A stretch of DNA of 64,000 bases from Mycobacterium sp. 155 (lineage in GTDB: Bacteria; Actinomycetota; Actinomycetes; Mycobacteriales; Mycobacteriaceae). The translations under genes were made by a program, and so were the position numbers. The stretch spans positions 1,565,613-1,629,612 of the forward strand of contig NZ_KB892705.1 in the NCBI RefSeq assembly GCF_000373905.1, given 5' to 3'. Below the pieces are notes generated by a model that had not been told where the DNA came from, ran no database searches, and saw only the letters and a program-made list of their open reading frames with translations. Shown here in pieces: positions 1 through 8,931 of this stretch; position 1 is the stretch's first letter; every line of letters begins with the position of its first letter.

Positions 1-210
1 GAAATGATTGTGAGTCAACACAATATCACCAACCGGCTGACCGGTGAGGGCACGAACGTCCGCGTCGACGGCCTGCGCCTCGGCCAGAGTCGTCCCAGAG
101 TCGACCAACAGCGCACCGCGGTCCCCCGATACAAGGCCGACGGTCACATCCAGGAACGGGAGACGGACCCGCCACACGCCCTCCGCCAGTGGCTCCCAGT
201 CAAAGTTCAT
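1..210 (-). CDS. MBL-fold metallo-hydrolase, N-terminal fragment
   Basis: The window edge cuts this gene, leaving the first 70 residues. They have the usual start of a metallo-beta-lactamase-fold hydrolase: a strand-rich N-terminus (GVWRVRLPF), the LLVDSGTT strand-turn near residues 34-41, and LTHNHF at the edge. The last matches the start of the zinc-binding HxHxDH motif. The substrate cannot be told, since the family covers lactonases, glyoxalases, thioesterases and others. Its ATG overlaps the TGA of the upstream xylulokinase gene (ATGA), so the two are probably co-translated and the hydrolase may act on a sugar-derived lactone or ester; that link is inference. The fold call is fairly safe. 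Confidence 0.75.
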   Translation of the reverse strand, partial: MNFDWEPLAEGVWRVRLPFLDVTVGLVSGDRGALLVDSGTTLAEAQAVDADVRALTGQPVGDIVLTHNHF

Positions 211-1604
211 TGACCGAGCGTCAGCGGCTGGGCGGCGCAATACTGCTCGAACACCTGCGGAGTCGGCGGCGCCGTGTACGGAGTAACGGGGCCCAGGCTC
301 CACGCCGGCGGCACATCCTGCTTGCTCAACACCCACGCCGCCTGCCGGGCGGCACCGAGCGCGACATATTCGGCAGGCGGTGGGACGTGCACGGGTCGGC
401 CCCAGATGGCTGGAGCGATCCGCCGCACCGCTTCCGAACGGGCGCCGCCACCGACGAGGATGATCCGGTCGACGTCGATGCCGTAACTGACGATCTTGTC
501 GATGCAGTATGCCATCGACGCCAACAGTCCCTCCACGCCTGCGCGGGCGAGGTTGGCGGAGTTGAAGTTTCGCGTTGTCACACCGTGGAGCGCACCGCGG
601 GCCTGCGGAAGGTTGGGCGACCGTTCGCCTTCGAGGTAGGGCACCAGGGTCAGACCGTCGGATCCAGGCGGTGCCGACAGGGCCAACTGGTCGAAGTCGT
701 CGTAGCCCACCCGCAGCATGGCGGCGGTGGCGGCCAGCACAGGTGCCCCGTTGAGTGTGCAGACCAGCGGCAATTGCCTGCCCGTGGCGTCGGCGAAGCC
801 GGCCACGATACCGTCGGGATCATGTGGCGCAGCATCGCCGACGGCGCTGACCACACCTGATGTGCCGAGCGAGACAACACAATCCCCCGGTCCTGCGCCC
901 AGCCCCAGCGCGGCGGCGGCATTGTCGCCGGCGCCAGCGGCCAGTAACGCCCCACCGGGCAGCGTCCCCGCGATCTCGGCCGGAGCCAGCACGGTGGGTA
1001 GTTCGGGCCGTCGCCCGCGCATCGCCAATTCCAGCAGATCCACGCGGTAGCTATCGGTCTCTGCCGAGAAGTAGCCGGTACCGCTGGCGTCGCTGCGGTC
1101 GGTGCGCAAGTCGGCGATGTCGGTCGAGCTACTCAAGCGCCAGGTGAGCCAGTCGTGCGGCAGGCACACAGCGGCCGTGGCATCGGCGTGCGTCGGCTCG
1201 TTGTCGACCAACCACCGCAATTTGCTCGCAGTGATCGCCGCGACGGGTACCACACCCACGCGGTTCGCCCATTCCGCAGGCCCACCCAGCTCGTCGACAA
1301 GTTGGGCTGCGCTGGCGGATGAACGGGTGTCATTCCACAGCAAGGCATCTCGCACCACTGCACCGGACTGGTCCAGGCACACCATGCCGTGTTGCTGGGA
1401 GCCCACGGCCACTGCCTCGACATCGTCGAGTCCGCCGGCCGCGGTGATCGTCGTCTGCAGAGCTGCCCACCAGCGCTGTGGGTCTATCTCGGTTCCGCCG
1501 GGGTGCGGGGTAGATGCCGAGCGCAGTATCGCGCCGCTCCCCGCGTCGCAGACCACGACCTTGCACGATTGGGTGGATGAATCGATGCCGGCAACAAGAG
1601 CCAC
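207..1604 (-). CDS. xylB: Xylulokinase, FGGY carbohydrate kinase family
   Basis: Predicted ATP-dependent kinase that phosphorylates D-xylulose to xylulose 5-phosphate, feeding the pentose phosphate pathway in the cytoplasm. The GTG start at 1604 gives 465 residues, normal for the family, and begins directly with the first ATPase strand ([14 protein letters not shown]). A longer ATG start at 1721 would add about 39 basic, low-complexity residues and is disfavoured. Visible motifs are SQQHGMV near residue 75 (sugar-binding region of xylulokinases), the second phosphate loop [10 protein letters not shown], and a C-terminal [12 protein letters not shown] adenosine segment. It is translationally coupled to the hydrolase that follows. 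Another FGGY sugar kinase is possible, since specificity rests on few residues. Confidence 0.85.
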   Translation of the reverse strand: MALVAGIDSSTQSCKVVVCDAGSGAILRSASTPHPGGTEIDPQRWWAALQTTITAAGGLDDVEAVAVGSQQHGMVCLDQSGAVVRDALLWNDTRSSASAAQLVDELGGPAEWANRVGVVPVAAITASKLRWLVDNEPTHADATAAVCLPHDWLTWRLSSSTDIADLRTDRSDASGTGYFSAETDSYRVDLLELAMRGRRPELPTVLAPAEIAGTLPGGALLAAGAGDNAAAALGLGAGPGDCVVSLGTSGVVSAVGDAAPHDPDGIVAGFADATGRQLPLVCTLNGAPVLAATAAMLRVGYDDFDQLALSAPPGSDGLTLVPYLEGERSPNLPQARGALHGVTTRNFNSANLARAGVEGLLASMAYCIDKIVSYGIDVDRIILVGGGARSEAVRRIAPAIWGRPVHVPPPAEYVALGAARQAAWVLSKQDVPPAWSLGPVTPYTAPPTPQVFEQYCAAQPLTLGQ

Positions 1605-1728
1605 GCCCGCGAAGCTACACCGATGAGGCGGTTTCTGGTCCGTGCTTCGGGCACTGTTGCCAGACCCGCCGGCCAGCCGGTTTTGCGCGGTAGGTTTGCG
1701 GTACCGCCGCTGCGGAAACACCTAGGGC

Positions 1729-2478
1729 ATGCTGATCAGACGAATTGCCCGGCCCATGCTGGCGACCACCTTCATCGCCCGCGGCGTCGATGCGCTGCGG
1801 AGCCCCAAACCGGCCGCGGACGCGGCCCGGCCCGTGGTGGGAGCCGTGCGCAAACTGCCGACTCCTGTAATGCCGGACTCGATGCCCAGCGCCGAGACCG
1901 TGGCCCAAGTCAATGCCGCGGTGCAGATCGGCGGAGGTTTGTTGCTCGCGACCGGCAGAATGCCCCGACTCGCCTCGGGATTGCTCGCGCTCAGTGTGAT
2001 CCCAGGCGGCCTCGGCGCGCACGCGTTCTGGTCTGAGCCCGATCCTGAGAGACAGGCCGAGCAGCGGCGCGCGTTTCTTGCCGACATCAGCCTCATCGGT
2101 GGGCTCATCATCGCCGCGGCGGACACCGCCGGCAAACCTTCGCTGGTATGGCGCGGCCGAAGGGCGGCCCGTGCCGCCTCCGCCACAGTCGCCGCAGCAT
2201 TGCCGCTCGGAGAATCGGCCGGGGAGTCATTGGCCGACAGTGTCATCGCCGAGAAGATCGGTCACGGCCTACAGGCCGGCGCCGAACGTGGCCGAGAAGT
2301 TGCCGAAGCGGCCCGCGAGCGTGCAGTCGATCTGGCCCAGGTGGCCCGCGAGCACGGTCCCGACCTTGCTCAGGCCGCCAGCGAGCGGGCAGCCACGGTA
2401 GCCGACCTTGCCCGTGAACGTGGCGCGGAACTGGGCGAGAAGGTCCGGACCCAGCTGAACGAGCGCCGCGGACGGTAA
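1729..2478 (+). CDS. DoxX-family membrane protein with helical C-terminal tail
   Basis: A 249-residue membrane protein. The first 145 residues resemble mycobacterial DoxX proteins: an amphipathic start (LIRRIARPML), then hydrophobic segments including the pattern VQIGGGLLLATGRMPRLASG, then a further helix near residues 115-130. DoxX proteins are small integral membrane proteins; some act with thiol or redox partners in mycobacteria, but no role can be assigned here. Residues 170-245 are different: about seven imperfect units built on A-R-E/Q-x-x-x-D-L-A, predicted to form a long amphipathic helix or coiled coil. It is divergent from xylB, with about 124 bp between the starts, and is followed after 10 bp by an RDD protein. 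Confidence 0.7.
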   Translation: MLIRRIARPMLATTFIARGVDALRSPKPAADAARPVVGAVRKLPTPVMPDSMPSAETVAQVNAAVQIGGGLLLATGRMPRLASGLLALSVIPGGLGAHAFWSEPDPERQAEQRRAFLADISLIGGLIIAAADTAGKPSLVWRGRRAARAASATVAAALPLGESAGESLADSVIAEKIGHGLQAGAERGREVAEAARERAVDLAQVAREHGPDLAQAASERAATVADLARERGAELGEKVRTQLNERRGR

Positions 2479-2488
2479 CTTGGATGGC

Positions 2489-2974
2489 ATGACAACGGGT
2501 GATTTCCAACCGAGCCAGTACGGCCAACCGGGGTTTCCCCCGGCGTACGGCGCCCAGCAGCCGGGCGGGCTGGCCGCGCGATTCTTCGCTCGCGTCATCG
2601 ACGGTGTCCTGGTGGGCATCGCTTCGATCTTCCTGTCGTTTGTCACCGACTCGCTGTCGAGCTATTGGGTGACCGGGTTGTTCACGGGTCTACTGAGTTT
2701 CGTCTATTTCGTCGTGTTCGAGACCACCACCGGCTGGACGCCGGGCAAGCGGCTGCTCCGGCTGGCAGTCCACGGGCCCGGCGGTGCTCCCAAGCCCACC
2801 GCCGCACAGTCGGCAATCCGAAATGCGTTCACCCTGTTGCCGGTCATCCCACTGGTCGGTGGATTCCTCGGCGTGGTGGCCATCATCGTGATCGCGGTGA
2901 CCATCAGCAGCAGCCCGACCAAGCAGGGTAAACATGACCAACTCGCCGGCGGCACACAGGTTGTCAAGGGCTGA
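2489..2974 (+). CDS. RDD-family membrane protein
   Basis: A 161-residue protein. A glycine-, proline- and glutamine-rich cytoplasmic N-terminus of about 30 residues leads into the family's namesake region (ARFFARVIDGVLVG, with the conserved Arg and Asp). Three hydrophobic segments follow, and TTGWTPGKRLLRLAV is the typical RDD loop after the second helix. RDD proteins are widespread and some have been linked to ion transport, but the function here is unknown. The ATG at 2489 was chosen over a TTG nine bases upstream because it begins the recognisable TTGDFQPSQY start. It is only 10 bp from the DoxX gene and probably shares its transcript. Confidence 0.8.
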   Translation: MTTGDFQPSQYGQPGFPPAYGAQQPGGLAARFFARVIDGVLVGIASIFLSFVTDSLSSYWVTGLFTGLLSFVYFVVFETTTGWTPGKRLLRLAVHGPGGAPKPTAAQSAIRNAFTLLPVIPLVGGFLGVVAIIVIAVTISSSPTKQGKHDQLAGGTQVVKG

Positions 2975-2979
2975 GCCCG

Positions 2980-4407
2980 TCAGACCACCAGGCTGAGCAA
3001 GAGCACGAACAGCAGCCCGGTGACCGACAGCACGGTCTCCATCAGCGACCAAGTCTTGATGGTCTGGCCGACGCTGAGCCGGAAGTACTGGTTCACCAAC
3101 CAGAAACCGGCGTCGTTGACGTGTGAGAAGAACAGTGAGCCCGCGCCGACCGCAAGGACGACGAGCGAGGTCTGACCCGTGCTCATCCCCTCGACTAGAC
3201 CCAGCACCAGCGCTGAGGCGGTAATGGTCGCCACCGTTGCCGAGCCAGTGGCGAGCCGGATGAGAACTGCAAGGACCCACGCCAACAGGATCACCGAGAT
3301 ACTGACATTCTCGGCCCAACGCGCCAGCATCGTCCCGATGCCACTGTCGACGAGCACCTGCTTGAATCCTCCACCGGCCGCGACGATCAGGATGATTCCA
3401 GCGACCGGAGGCAAGCCCGACTCGACGCACTTGGTGATCGCTGCCCGCGACATCCCCGCGCCTCTGCCGAGCGTGACCATGCCGACAATCACGGCGATGA
3501 GCAGCGCTACCAGCGGCGTGCCCAGCAGATCGAAGGTGGCCCGCAGCCACTGATTCTTGTTGTCGATGAAGATGTCGCACAACGCTTTCCCCATCATCAG
3601 CACGACGGGGAGCAGAACGCTGAACATCGTGATACCGAACGACGGGCGTTGACCGGTTCCCGCGTCGGGCCGGTCACCTTCGAAGGTGTCGGGGGCCTCG
3701 ACGACGACCCAGCGCCCGGCCAGCTTGCCGAACAGCGGACCGGCCACCACCACGGTTGGCACCGCTACCAGCACACCGAGCGCCAGTGTCACGCCGAGAT
3801 CGGCATGCAGCAGATCGATCGCGGTGAGAGGGCCGGGGTGCGGGGGCACGAACCCGTGCATTGCCGACAAGCCGGCCAGCGCCGGGATGCCGACGGTGAT
3901 GAGCGACAGTTGCGAGCGCCGTGCCACCAGATAGATCACCGGCATGAGCAACACCAGACCGATCTCAAAGAACATCGGCAGCCCGATGATGGCGCCCACC
4001 AAGGCCATCGCCCACGGCAACATCCTGGGTGAGGCGTGCCCGATGATGGTGTCGACGATCTCGTCGGCACCCCCGGAGTCGGCCAGCAGCTTGGCGAACA
4101 TGGCGCCGAGCGCGATGAGGATACCGACACCGGCTGCAGTGGATCCGAATCCGTCGCTGAACGACTTGAGTACCGCGGTCAGGCTCTGGTTGACCGTGTC
4201 ACCGGTGAACAGGCTGAGCACGAGTGGTACGACACCCACGGTCAAGGCGCCGAAGATAAGCGCAAGGAACGGATGCAGTTTCACCCACGAGATCAGCACG
4301 ACGATGACGGCGATACCGACCAGGAACGCCACGACCAATTCCCAGCCCGGTGCGACCGGCTCGGGTAGCTTCGCGTCCTCGGCGAGGAGCGTCAGTGCGG
4401 GGCTCAT
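2980..4407 (-). CDS. gntP: Gluconate:H+ symporter, GntP family
   Basis: Predicted inner-membrane permease importing gluconate with protons. The 475 residues contain about a dozen hydrophobic segments from residue 25 to the C-terminus. Family hallmarks include the conserved HPFLALIFGALTVG near residue 45, a glycine-rich loop around GFGSTAAGVGILIALGAMFAKLLADSGGA, a cytoplasmic stretch enriched in charged residues, and ATGSATVATITASALV near the C-terminal third. The start ATG overlaps the TGA of the kinase gene (ATGA), giving a two-gene gluconate operon controlled by the divergent GntR gene. Relatives carry other sugar acids such as fructuronate or idonate; the kinase next door makes gluconate most likely. 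Confidence 0.88.
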   Translation of the reverse strand: MSPALTLLAEDAKLPEPVAPGWELVVAFLVGIAVIVVLISWVKLHPFLALIFGALTVGVVPLVLSLFTGDTVNQSLTAVLKSFSDGFGSTAAGVGILIALGAMFAKLLADSGGADEIVDTIIGHASPRMLPWAMALVGAIIGLPMFFEIGLVLLMPVIYLVARRSQLSLITVGIPALAGLSAMHGFVPPHPGPLTAIDLLHADLGVTLALGVLVAVPTVVVAGPLFGKLAGRWVVVEAPDTFEGDRPDAGTGQRPSFGITMFSVLLPVVLMMGKALCDIFIDNKNQWLRATFDLLGTPLVALLIAVIVGMVTLGRGAGMSRAAITKCVESGLPPVAGIILIVAAGGGFKQVLVDSGIGTMLARWAENVSISVILLAWVLAVLIRLATGSATVATITASALVLGLVEGMSTGQTSLVVLAVGAGSLFFSHVNDAGFWLVNQYFRLSVGQTIKTWSLMETVLSVTGLLFVLLLSLVV

Positions 4408-4913
4408 CGGTCGTTCCCAGCCGGTGCAGAGGTGGTGGCGATGTAAGCGTCGACGATGGCATCGATGTTCTGGTCGACATCGATGACGATCCCTGCCTCA
4501 TCGGTGCCCAGCGGCTCCAGGGTGTCGAACTGGGAGGTCAGCAAGGTCGCCGGCATGAAGTGCCCGGGACGGCTGGCCTGCCGCCGAGCGATCACTTCCG
4601 GGGTACCGGTGAGGTGCAGGAAGTGCACGTCCGGGCAGTGCCGACGTAACTGGTCACGGTACTTGCGCTTGAGTGCCGAGCAGCTCATGACGCCGCCGTC
4701 GTGGTGGTCGGCCAACCATTGGCCGATCGTTTCCAGCCACGGGTAGCGGTCATCGTCATCGAGTGGGTGGCCGGCCGACATCTTTGCGATGTTGGCGGGC
4801 GGGTGGAAGTCGTCGGCATCACCGAACGACACCCGCAGTCGCTGCGCCAGCGCAGCACCCACAGTCGATTTCCCTGAACCTGAAACGCCCATGACGACGA
4901 TTGGTGATCCCAT
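4404..4913 (-). CDS. gntK: Gluconokinase, thermoresistant GntK type
   Basis: Phosphorylates gluconate with ATP to 6-phosphogluconate in the cytoplasm. The P-loop VMGVSGSGKST is at residues 6-16, FGDADDFHPPANIAKM (substrate and Mg region) follows, and CSALKRKYRDQLR near residue 75 is a signature of this kinase. The 169 residues match the family length. The ATG at 4913 has GAGGTGG five bases upstream; a longer start at 4952 adds 13 unrelated residues. It lies first in the gntK-gntP operon, is coupled to the permease by ATGA, and is divergent from a GntR-family repressor that probably controls it. Confidence 0.9.
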   Translation of the reverse strand: MGSPIVVMGVSGSGKSTVGAALAQRLRVSFGDADDFHPPANIAKMSAGHPLDDDDRYPWLETIGQWLADHHDGGVMSCSALKRKYRDQLRRHCPDVHFLHLTGTPEVIARRQASRPGHFMPATLLTSQFDTLEPLGTDEAGIVIDVDQNIDAIVDAYIATTSAPAGNDR

Positions 4914-5037
4914 CCACTCCACCTCACGATTGTGTTTGATGTCACGTAGCATGCCTTAAAAATCATACGTTTGCAAGATCTTCTCAAAGATAATCAGTTT
5001 TTATTTCGTGGTGATCTATTTATGACACGATGTAAGC
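4914..5037. promoter_or_regulatory. Divergent gntK / gntR promoter-operator region
   Basis: This 124-bp gap between the divergent kinase and regulator genes is strikingly AT-rich for this genome, especially 4955-5025. It holds a perfect inverted repeat ATCTT-CTCA-AAGAT at 4978-4991. A second pair of arms, TCGTG 5006-5010 and CACGA 5026-5030, has centres about 20 bp apart. Either could be the operator for the divergent GntR protein. The regulator's GTG at 5038 has no clear ribosome binding site, so its mRNA may be leaderless. The operators are inferred from symmetry and position only. Confidence 0.5.
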
Positions 5038-5754
5038 GTGTCCTCGCCATCAAACGTCGGTGCGTTGCATGGCAATCTGCTGACCGCGCTCGGTACCGGG
5101 ATTGTCTCCGGCGAACTCGCCCCGGGCCAGGTCCTCACCCTTGACGCGGTCAGCGCCGAGCACGGCGTCTCGCGCAGTGTCGCGCGCGAGGCCATGCGGG
5201 TGCTGGAGTCAATGGGCATGATCGCATCACGGCGCCGGGTCGGCATCACCATCCAACCGGCGAGCAAATGGAATGTATTCGACCCCAGGCTGATTCGCTG
5301 GCGCCTGGAAGCCGGCGACCGAGCCGCCCAACTGGTGTCCCTGTCGGAACTGCGCCGAGGAATCGAGCCGGCCGCTGCGGCATTGGCCGCCCGCCGAGCC
5401 AATCCCGACCAGTGCCGCATCATGGCTGCTGCGGTGTCCGACATGGTGGTACATGGCCTCTCCGGTGATCTCGCGGCATACCTGCTGGCGGACAAGATGT
5501 TTCATCAGACCCTGCTGGAAGCCAGCGGCAACGAGATGTTCCGGGCACTCAACGACGTGGTGGCCGAGGTGCTGACCGGACGCACGCACCACGGGCTGAT
5601 GCCGGTGCAGCCCAATCCGGCCGCGATCGAACTGCACGATGAGGTCGCCCGCGCGATCCGGCTGCGTGACGAGGATGGTGCCGAACGGGCGATGCGCGCA
5701 ATCATCGACGAAGCGGTCACCGCGGTTGATCCCCATGACAAGCCCGGCGATTAA
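5038..5754 (+). CDS. GntR-family regulator, FadR/FCD subfamily, of gluconate genes
   Basis: A 238-residue DNA-binding regulator. Residues 1-75 form the winged helix-turn-helix (TGIVSGELAPGQVLTLDAVS, then the recognition region GVSRSVAREAMRVL). Residues 90-230 form the all-helical FCD ligand-binding domain, with LRRGIEPAAAALAARRA and MFHQTLLEASGNEMFRALND supplying the usual acidic and histidine metal-ligand positions. It is divergent from gntK-gntP, so local repression relieved by gluconate or a phosphorylated relative is the natural prediction. The GTG start sits right at the beginning of the domain without an obvious Shine-Dalgarno sequence. Confidence 0.85.
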   Translation: MSSPSNVGALHGNLLTALGTGIVSGELAPGQVLTLDAVSAEHGVSRSVAREAMRVLESMGMIASRRRVGITIQPASKWNVFDPRLIRWRLEAGDRAAQLVSLSELRRGIEPAAAALAARRANPDQCRIMAAAVSDMVVHGLSGDLAAYLLADKMFHQTLLEASGNEMFRALNDVVAEVLTGRTHHGLMPVQPNPAAIELHDEVARAIRLRDEDGAERAMRAIIDEAVTAVDPHDKPGD

Positions 5755-5821
5755 CTGCCCACCCTGAGCTGTTCACCGTCGTTGGCGCGATCTTGCCGAC
5801 TGCGCGTATCTGGGGTGAGGG

Positions 5822-6148
5822 TCAGCGCGGGCCGTACATGATGAAGCCGACGCCACCCAGACATATCAGTGCCCCGATGACGTCCCAGCGGTCCGGCCGG
5901 AAGCCGTCGGCAATGACGCCCCAGATCAACGACCCGGCGATGAACACGCCTCCGTAGGCGGCAAGAACCCGGCCGAAGTGGGAGTCAGGCTGGAACGCCG
6001 CCACGAATCCGTAGGCGCCCAATGACACCGCACCCGCGCCGATCCACAACCATCCCCGATGCTCACGCAAGCCTTGCCACACCAGCCAGGCACCGCCGAT
6101 TTCGAGCAGTGCGGCCAATACGAACAGGACGATGGATTTGAGAACCAT
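5822..6148 (-). CDS. ynfA: YnfA / UPF0060 small membrane protein
   Basis: A 108-residue protein with four hydrophobic helices and the family pattern [15 protein letters not shown] near the N-terminus, [23 protein letters not shown] in the middle and [15 protein letters not shown] at the end. YnfA proteins have a small-multidrug-resistance-like topology, and some have been reported as efflux pumps; substrate and role are unknown here. The ATG at 6148 overlaps the TGA of livF (TGATG), and an in-frame GTG lies three bases upstream. It therefore appears to be the last gene of the liv operon, an odd partner for an amino acid importer. It converges on gntR across 67 bp. Confidence 0.88.
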   Translation of the reverse strand: MVLKSIVLFVLAALLEIGGAWLVWQGLREHRGWLWIGAGAVSLGAYGFVAAFQPDSHFGRVLAAYGGVFIAGSLIWGVIADGFRPDRWDVIGALICLGGVGFIMYGPR

Positions 6149-6897
6149 CACGCCACACCGAGGTAAGCCGCCCGAACAGCGTCGTCGGCCAACAGTTCTC
6201 GGGCAGGGCCGGTGCGGGTGACGTTGCCGGTTTCGAGAATGTAGGCCCGGTCCGACCGGCTCAGTGCCTGTTGGGCGTTCTGCTCCACGAGCAACACCGT
6301 GGTGCCCTGGTTGTTGATCTCGGAGATGATCCGGAAGATCTGCGAGATCACCATGGGGGCCAGACCCATCGACGGCTCGTCGAGCAACAGCACGCGGGGT
6401 CGTGCCATCAACGCCCGGCCGATCGCGAGCATCTGCTGCTCTCCGCCCGACAATGTGCCGCCCACCTGACTGCGCCGCTCAGCTAGCCTCGGAAAGGTCT
6501 CCAGCACCCAGTCCAGCCGCTCGTCATGCTCGGATTTGGCGGCGAACTTCCTTCCATAGCAACCCATTTCCAGATTCTCCAGGACCGACATGCCCGGGAA
6601 CACCCCGCGGCCCTCCGGTGCCTGGATCAGGCCACTGACGACTCGGAGATGCGCCTTGACGCGAGAGATGTCCTGGCCCTCGAACCACACCGAACCCGAG
6701 GTCAGCGCGCGCAGACCCGAGATCGCGCGCATCATCGTGGTCTTGCCGGCGCCATTCGAGCCCAGTAGCGTCACCAGTTCACCCTCGTGTACCACCAGCG
6801 AAACCCCGTGCAGCGCCTGGATCCTGCCGTAGTGCACGACGACATCGCGGACCTCGAGCAGGACCCGGCGGTTGCCGGTGTCAGCCGAGCTCGTCAT
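6148..6897 (-). CDS. livF: Branched-chain amino acid ABC transporter ATPase LivF
   Basis: One of the two ATPase subunits that power the LivKHMGF importer at the inner face of the membrane. The 249 residues show Walker [12 protein letters not shown], the Q-loop region, the signature [16 protein letters not shown], Walker [14 protein letters not shown] and the switch histidine replaced in the usual LivF context VLLVEQN. The EPSMGLAP form and lack of a C-terminal extension distinguish LivF from LivG. The ATG lies 17 bases inside the end of livG, and the stop is coupled to ynfA. Confidence 0.92.
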   Translation of the reverse strand: MTSSADTGNRRVLLEVRDVVVHYGRIQALHGVSLVVHEGELVTLLGSNGAGKTTMMRAISGLRALTSGSVWFEGQDISRVKAHLRVVSGLIQAPEGRGVFPGMSVLENLEMGCYGRKFAAKSEHDERLDWVLETFPRLAERRSQVGGTLSGGEQQMLAIGRALMARPRVLLLDEPSMGLAPMVISQIFRIISEINNQGTTVLLVEQNAQQALSRSDRAYILETGNVTRTGPARELLADDAVRAAYLGVA

Positions 6898-7735
6898 CAG
6901 GCACCCCCAGGTAGGCGGCGATCACCTTCGGGTCCTCCCGGATTACCGAGGGCAGGCCATCGGCGATCTTGCGGCCGAATTCCAGCACCACGATACGGTC
7001 GGTGACTCCCATCACCAGCCGCATATCGTGCTCAATGAGCAGCACGGTGTATCCGTCGTCGCGAATCTTGCGAATCAACTCGATGAGTGCGGCCTTCTCA
7101 CTCGGGTTGAACCCCGCGGCGGGTTCGTCGAGACACAGCAGCTTCGGCTCGGTCGCCAGTGCGCGAGCGATCTCGAGCCGGCGCTGATCCCCGTACGGCA
7201 GGTTCTTGGCCTTCTCTTCACCGCGATGCGCGATCCCCACAAAATGTAAGAGCGCAGCGGCGCGCTCGATCGCAGAACGCTCTTCGCGGCGGTGCCTCGG
7301 TGTCCGGATCAGCGCGCCCGGCACCGAAGTCCGGTGGCGCGCGTCCGTGCCGACCACGACGTTCTCCAGGGCTGTCATCTCGCCGAACAGGCGGATGTTC
7401 TGAAACGTGCGGGCAATTCCACGTCGCGTGATCTGATGACGTTTGATCCGGCCCAATGGAACACCGTCGAACAGCACCGATCCCGAACTGGGCCGGTACA
7501 CACCCGAGATGGCATTGAAGCAGGTGGTCTTGCCTGCGCCGTTGGGCCCGATCAGGCCGAGGATCTCGCCGCGGCGGATATCGAAGGTGACCTTGTCCAA
7601 CGCGACCAGGCCGCCGAACTTGACCGTCAGATCCACAGTCCGCAACAGCACTTCGCCCTCGGCGGCATTGATTTCGCGGTGGACTCCGGACAGCTCCTCG
7701 ATGGTCTCCGTCGTCCCGGTTATGTCCTCGGTCAT
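6881..7735 (-). CDS. livG: Branched-chain amino acid ABC transporter ATPase LivG
   Basis: Second ATPase of the Liv importer. The ATG at 7735 gives 284 residues. An N-terminal extension of about 25 residues (TEDITGTTETIEEL) precedes the ATPase core, with Walker A LIGPNGAGKTT, the signature LPYGDQRRLEIARALA and Walker B LLCLDEPAAGFNP followed by SEKAALIELIRKI. The switch region is VLLIEHDM. The LPYGDQRR signature and the IGPNGAGKTTCFNAISG segment are diagnostic of LivG. The start overlaps the livM stop by ATGA, so subunits are made in series. The open frame continues upstream through livM in another frame, but that part is not coding. Confidence 0.92.
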   Translation of the reverse strand: MTEDITGTTETIEELSGVHREINAAEGEVLLRTVDLTVKFGGLVALDKVTFDIRRGEILGLIGPNGAGKTTCFNAISGVYRPSSGSVLFDGVPLGRIKRHQITRRGIARTFQNIRLFGEMTALENVVVGTDARHRTSVPGALIRTPRHRREERSAIERAAALLHFVGIAHRGEEKAKNLPYGDQRRLEIARALATEPKLLCLDEPAAGFNPSEKAALIELIRKIRDDGYTVLLIEHDMRLVMGVTDRIVVLEFGRKIADGLPSVIREDPKVIAAYLGVPDDELG

Positions 7736-8931
7736 GGCGCCGACCTTTCCACCGGGCCGGCACGCAACAATTGCCGTGCCGCGCCGCCGTAGGTGAGCAA
7801 GAATTGACGTGCCGGGAACAGGCCCTGCGGCCGGAAGATCATCAGTATCACCAGTGCCAGCCCGAAGAACAGATACTTCAGATCCCCCAGGTTGATGCCG
7901 AACACCTCGACACCCAACAGTCGGTTGGGCAGATACACGATGATGAACGCACCGAATATCACGCCGAGCTTGTTGCCCTGGCCACCGAGCACCACCGCGC
8001 ACAGGAACAACATCGAGTTGATGATGTTGAACGTCGGGGGTGCGACAAACTGGACCTGCCCGGCGTACAACGCACCGGACAACCCGCCGATGGCTGCCCC
8101 GATGACGAACGCCCACAGCTTGAACCGGAAAGTGTTGACGCCCATCACCTCCGCGGCATCCTCGTCCTCGCGGATCGCGACCCAGGCCCGACCCACGCGA
8201 CTGCGCTCCAGATTGCCGACGATCAGCAGGATCACCACGATCAACAATAGGCTCAGCCAGAACCACCAGGTGCCATAGTTGTCCTTGCCCATCGAGTTGC
8301 CATGGGAGAAAACACCGTTCGGCGGTTCCTGAGCTTCCCGGAACCGCGGGTAGGCGAGTTCGTTGAGACCGCGCGGGCCGTTGGTGACTCCAGCCAGGTT
8401 GTCGGCGAGCAGTCGGATGATCTCGCCGAAACCGAGGGTCACGATGGCAAGGTAGTCTCCGCGCAGCCGCAGCGTGGGAATTCCCAGCACCAGACCGGCC
8501 ATGGCGGTGACGGCCATCGCCAGCGGCACACAGGCCAGCCACGCCCAGTGGCTGCCGAGAAGTCCGTTGGGCCCCACCTGATTCCACGGACTGCTGGGGC
8601 TGGTCAACAACGCCACCGTGTAGGCACCGACTGCATAAAAGCCGACGTAGCCGAGATCGAGCAGACCGGCTTGGCCGACAACGACATTCAGGCCGATGGC
8701 GATGACGGCGACCATCGCGAACTGTGCCATGGTGCCGCCGAAACTCACACCGGGGGTGTCGAGGAACTCCGGGGGGCTCAGCGGCAGCAGTGCCAGCAGC
8801 ACGAAGACCGGTACGCCGACGATCCACTTCGCTTGGCGTGGCAGCGCCGACCACCGGTCGCGGATGGCATCACCCGGTGCCAAGAATGCCCGACTGATCG
8901 ATCGATGCGAGGGTTCTTGCCGATTGGTCAT
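7732..8931 (-). CDS. livM: Branched-chain amino acid ABC transporter permease LivM
   Basis: Membrane permease subunit that pairs with LivH to form the translocation path. The 399 residues begin with about 35 charged cytoplasmic residues, followed by eight to ten hydrophobic helices. Family motifs are IGLNVVVGQAGLLDLGYVGFYAVGAY in the first third, TLGFGEIIRLLADNLAGVTNGPRGL in the middle, and AWVAIREDEDAAEVMGVN, the cytoplasmic EAA-like loop that contacts the ATPases. Start and stop both overlap neighbours by ATGA (livH upstream, livG downstream). Confidence 0.92.
   Translation of the reverse strand: MTNRQEPSHRSISRAFLAPGDAIRDRWSALPRQAKWIVGVPVFVLLALLPLSPPEFLDTPGVSFGGTMAQFAMVAVIAIGLNVVVGQAGLLDLGYVGFYAVGAYTVALLTSPSSPWNQVGPNGLLGSHWAWLACVPLAMAVTAMAGLVLGIPTLRLRGDYLAIVTLGFGEIIRLLADNLAGVTNGPRGLNELAYPRFREAQEPPNGVFSHGNSMGKDNYGTWWFWLSLLLIVVILLIVGNLERSRVGRAWVAIREDEDAAEVMGVNTFRFKLWAFVIGAAIGGLSGALYAGQVQFVAPPTFNIINSMLFLCAVVLGGQGNKLGVIFGAFIIVYLPNRLLGVEVFGINLGDLKYLFFGLALVILMIFRPQGLFPARQFLLTYGGAARQLLRAGPVERSAP

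Noticed and set aside
6881..8854. Single 657-codon frame
   Set aside because: Only the last 284 codons encode LivG; the rest is livM read in the wrong frame.
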